Source of the DNA: Candidatus Methanomethylicia archaeon
Lineage (GTDB): Archaea > Thermoproteota > Methanomethylicia > Methanomethylicales > Methanomethylicaceae
DNA length: 16,294 bases
Reading direction: 5' to 3'
NCBI GenBank assembly: GCA_024464205.1
Contig: JANHAI010000006.1
Location: 1-16,294, forward strand
Positions 14,244-16,294 of this stretch are shown piece by piece. Position 1 is the stretch's first letter, and each line of letters opens with the position of its first letter. The position numbers and the translations under genes were made by a program. Below the pieces are notes generated by a model. The model ran no database searches. It had not been told where the DNA came from and saw nothing but the letters and a program-made list of their open reading frames with translations.

Positions 14244-14249
14244 TATAAA
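14244..14249 (-). promoter_or_regulatory. TATA-like element of the acylphosphatase gene
   Basis: The minus strand reads TTTATA about 40 bp before the TTG at 14205, predicting transcription from near 14220. Spacing supports the shorter start of the gene. Confidence 0.45.
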
Positions 14250-14280
14250 TAAATTAACAGTGACTATTATCAACCGCTAC

Positions 14281-14288
14281 ATTTAATA
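14281..14288 (+). promoter_or_regulatory. TATA-like element of the trmI-atpH-atpC unit
   Basis: ATTTAATA is centred about 42 bp before the trmI ATG, predicting a leader of about 15 nt. GGTG at 14312-14315 may be the Shine-Dalgarno, though its 11-base spacing is long. Confidence 0.45.
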
Positions 14289-14326
14289 TTGAAAACAGCC
14301 CAAGTCGAGTAGGTGCGTAGAACATC

Positions 14327-15106
14327 ATGGTATCAGTGGCGCCAAGCGTGATCTCCGAGGGGGACGAGGCTTTACTGTATATCAACGAGAAGAAGAGCTG
14401 GATAGTCAAGATAGAAAGCGGCAAGAAGTTCCATACGCACCGAGGCATAGTGGATCTCGGACAATTAATCGGGAAGCCATATGGTTCGGAGATCCAATCT
14501 ACGATGGGGGCTTCGATGAAGGCGCTCCCTGCAGACTACCTGGATCACCTTGAGAGGATAGCCAGGCGCACCCAAGTCATATATCCTAAAGATACTGCCC
14601 TTATCACAATGCTGGCGAACGTGAAGCCAGGATCCCGCGTCGTTGAATGCGGCACTGGCAGTGGCGCTCTGACGAGCTATTTGGCAACACACGTCGCGCC
14701 TACTGGCAAAGTCTACACATACGAAGTTCGTGAAGATTTCCAGGACAATGCCAGAAGGAACCTTCAGAAGCTCAAGTTGCTTGATTACGTTGAGATGAAG
14801 CTTAAGGACATCGCCCTTGGGATCGACGAAGAAGGCGTGGACGCCGTTGTCCTTGATATGGCAACCCCTTGGCTCATAGTAGAGCATGCTTTCAAAGCCT
14901 TGAGGATGGGAGGGCGGCTTGTCTCATTCAGCCCCACAATCAATCAGGTCGAGAAAACTGTGGAAGAGCTTAGGCGAGCTGGTTTCGTGAACGTCAAGGC
15001 TTTAGAGCTCATCATGCGAACATATAAGGTGAAGGCCAACGAAACAAGACCAGACATGATTATGGTAGGGCACACAGGGTATATTGTTGCGGGAAGGAGA
15101 TGTTGA
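14327..15106 (+). CDS. trmI: tRNA (adenine-N1)-methyltransferase TrmI (position 57/58)
   Basis: S-adenosylmethionine-dependent enzyme that makes m1A at position 58, and in some archaea 57, of the tRNA T-loop; it acts as a tetramer in the cytoplasm. It has 259 residues: a small N-terminal beta domain (about 1-65), a linker with RRTQVIYPKD (81-89) and a Rossmann methyltransferase core. Motif I is VVECGTGSGALT (105-116), the acidic ribose-binding residue is Glu133 in YTYEVRE, and the catalytic-region motif IV is LDMATPW (176-182). ATG start at 14327. It ends one base before the ATPase H-subunit start, so the three plus-strand genes form one unit. Confidence 0.93.
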   Translation: MVSVAPSVISEGDEALLYINEKKSWIVKIESGKKFHTHRGIVDLGQLIGKPYGSEIQSTMGASMKALPADYLDHLERIARRTQVIYPKDTALITMLANVKPGSRVVECGTGSGALTSYLATHVAPTGKVYTYEVREDFQDNARRNLQKLKLLDYVEMKLKDIALGIDEEGVDAVVLDMATPWLIVEHAFKALRMGGRLVSFSPTINQVEKTVEELRRAGFVNVKALELIMRTYKVKANETRPDMIMVGHTGYIVAGRRC

Positions 15107-15107
15107 T

Positions 15108-15431
15108 ATGGATGGTATAATTGAAACGCTGAAGATGGCTGAGGAGAGGGCTGACGAATTGGAGGGCGAGGCCCATGCGAAGGCTTCTGCGCTCTTGAAG
15201 AAGGCTGAGGCCGAGAGCAAGAGGATCGAGGGCGAGGTGGAATCGAAGGCCAAGGCTGCTGGCGAAGCTCTTCTCCAATCCAAGCTTGGCGCTGCGAAAG
15301 CCGAATCGGAGAGGATCCGCAATGCCGGTAAGAAAGATGCGAAGATGCTCGAGGAAAGAGTGAGCAAGAATCTGGAAAAGTGCATCGTTGAAACAACAGA
15401 TGCAATAATTAAGACGGTAAAAGGCGAATGA
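15108..15431 (+). CDS. atpH: A-type ATPase peripheral stalk subunit H (AhaH)
   Basis: A 107-residue, almost entirely alpha-helical, charged protein rich in Ala, Glu and Lys with a heptad-like pattern, as expected for the peripheral-stalk coiled coil that pairs with subunit E. No membrane span. The frame opens earlier at a TTG (15084) inside trmI, but the ATG at 15108 is one base after the trmI stop and has AAGGAGAT upstream. Its length excludes subunit E, which is near 190 residues. It overlaps the next gene as ATGA. Coiled-coil proteins are hard to identify from sequence alone; the neighbouring C subunit strengthens the call. Confidence 0.8.
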   Translation: MDGIIETLKMAEERADELEGEAHAKASALLKKAEAESKRIEGEVESKAKAAGEALLQSKLGAAKAESERIRNAGKKDAKMLEERVSKNLEKCIVETTDAIIKTVKGE

Positions 15432-16294
15432 GGGGGCTGGCTTTGACTGACGCCGTCTACGCCTCAGTAAAGGCATCTTCGAGGAAGGGGCAACTGCTAA
15501 GGGAGCAGGGCTACGCCGAGCTCGTTGCTCTCAAGAGTCTCAAGGATTTTACAGCTAGACTCAGGGAAAGGTACCCAAAACTCGGTGCGGTAAGCGGGTC
15601 TGAGATAAAGGAGGTAGAAGGGGCGCTCCTGAGTTCGTTCTCTGAAGAGGCTGACGAGTTCTCAAAATTCTGCCCAGCTCTCGAGCAGGTGATTGGGCTT
15701 CTTAAGCAAGAGAGCGACGAGGACGAAAGGGTCGAGGTGCTGAAGTACGGGGCGGGCAATATTGATCTCGAAGCAATCCGGACGCTCCCCAAGAGGATCT
15801 CGAGGGAGGAGGCGCTCTCATTGCTCAAGAAGCAGGGGTATGGCGAGGAGGTAGAGGAGGGGCTGAGGCTGTACGGGAGGTTCAATATCCCCTCGCTGCT
15901 CAAAGCGGTATTCACGAAGCACAGGCTCTTGAGGCTGATCGATGCGGTGGCACGGATTGGCATGGGCGAAGAGCTGAAGGACTACCTAGATCTGAAAGCA
16001 GATTCCTACAATGCGACAACTCTCCTGAGGGCATTGAGGAATGAGTTTGACCCTAAGGCGATAGAAGAGCTTCTGATTTATGGAGCCGGCGAGATCGGCA
16101 AAGAAAGATTGAGGGCGGCTGCCAGGTCTGGCAATGCGCAAAAGATGATGGCAGTTTTTGAGGGCATGGGGCTGGAGAAGGCAGAGGGGCTTCGCGACAT
16201 CGAGAGGATCTACGAAAAAAGGATCTTCAAAAATCTTCAGCGCATTTATTACGCTGGCTACGTTGAGGCGGGATCAGTGATCGGTTATCTTGAG
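15428..16294 (+). CDS. atpC: A-type ATPase subunit C (AhaC), 3' end outside the window
   Basis: The socket that joins the rotor ring to the central stalk of the archaeal ATP synthase. 289 codons are visible, with no frameshift; the family has about 340-390 residues. Supporting stretches: an all-helical profile, KADSYNATTLLRALR in the middle, where the family has a conserved D-x-(Y/N)-N-x3-LR pattern, IYGAGEIG, and a final YYAGYVEAGSVIGYL resembling the family's C-terminal Yi-x-KE region. The ATG at 15428 overlaps the H stop; a TTG at 15443 behind a GAGGGGG stretch is a possible alternative. No signal peptide. Subunits I, K and E, which often lie between H and C, are not there. Confidence 0.85.
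   Translation, partial: MRGLALTDAVYASVKASSRKGQLLREQGYAELVALKSLKDFTARLRERYPKLGAVSGSEIKEVEGALLSSFSEEADEFSKFCPALEQVIGLLKQESDEDERVEVLKYGAGNIDLEAIRTLPKRISREEALSLLKKQGYGEEVEEGLRLYGRFNIPSLLKAVFTKHRLLRLIDAVARIGMGEELKDYLDLKADSYNATTLLRALRNEFDPKAIEELLIYGAGEIGKERLRAAARSGNAQKMMAVFEGMGLEKAEGLRDIERIYEKRIFKNLQRIYYAGYVEAGSVIGYLE

Noticed and set aside
14944..15963. Several minus-strand frames opposite trmI and the ATPase genes
   Set aside because: Low-complexity Ser/Leu-rich shadows of the A/E/K-rich coding strand.
1..16294. tRNA or rRNA genes, CRISPR arrays, insertion sequences
   Set aside because: I found no cloverleaf with a conserved T-arm, no regularly spaced repeats and no transposase-like frame or paired terminal repeats.

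Overview
The window comes from an archaeon. Evidence: A-type ATPase subunits H and C, an archaeal-style TrmI, an Lrp/AsnC regulator, AT-rich TATA-like boxes 25-40 bp before gene starts, many GTG/TTG starts and heavy AGG/AGA arginine use. I cannot fix the phylum; an anaerobic, ferredoxin-based, hydrogen-metabolising lineage fits best.

Layout: (1) positions 1-1606, minus strand: N-terminal two thirds of phosphoenolpyruvate synthase. (2) 1607-1902: intergenic region with palindromes and the divergent ppsA and lrp promoters. (3) 1903-2355, plus: Lrp/AsnC regulator, convergent with (4) 2381-4105, minus: a Kef-type cation/proton antiporter. (5) 4254-13786, minus: a compact twelve-gene operon in the order A-B-C-D-H-I-J-J'-K-M-L-N, with almost every junction overlapping or within a few bases. 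(6) 13930-14205, minus: acylphosphatase with a hairpin/oligo-T terminator. (7) 14327 to the end, plus: trmI, A-ATPase subunit H and A-ATPase subunit C (cut by the window end).

The main point is the twelve-gene operon. By subunit content it looks like an 11-subunit archaeal complex I/Fpo without the NADH (NuoEFG) or F420 (FpoF) input module. Its catalytic pair, however, is a hydrogenase. The NuoD homologue keeps both CxxC pairs of the [NiFe] site (Cys69/Cys72, Cys364/Cys367), and the NuoB homologue has the hydrogenase-type CxGC spacing instead of the complex I tandem Cys-Cys. The complex I quinone-site His and Tyr are replaced. J is split in two and K looks MrpC/MbhG-like, so the membrane arm mixes Mbh/Mrp and Nuo features while carrying NuoA and three antiporter-like subunits. 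I infer a ferredoxin-linked, ion-pumping group 4 [NiFe] hydrogenase with complex I architecture. Its ion gradient could feed the A-ATPase encoded nearby and be exchanged by the Kef-type antiporter just downstream.
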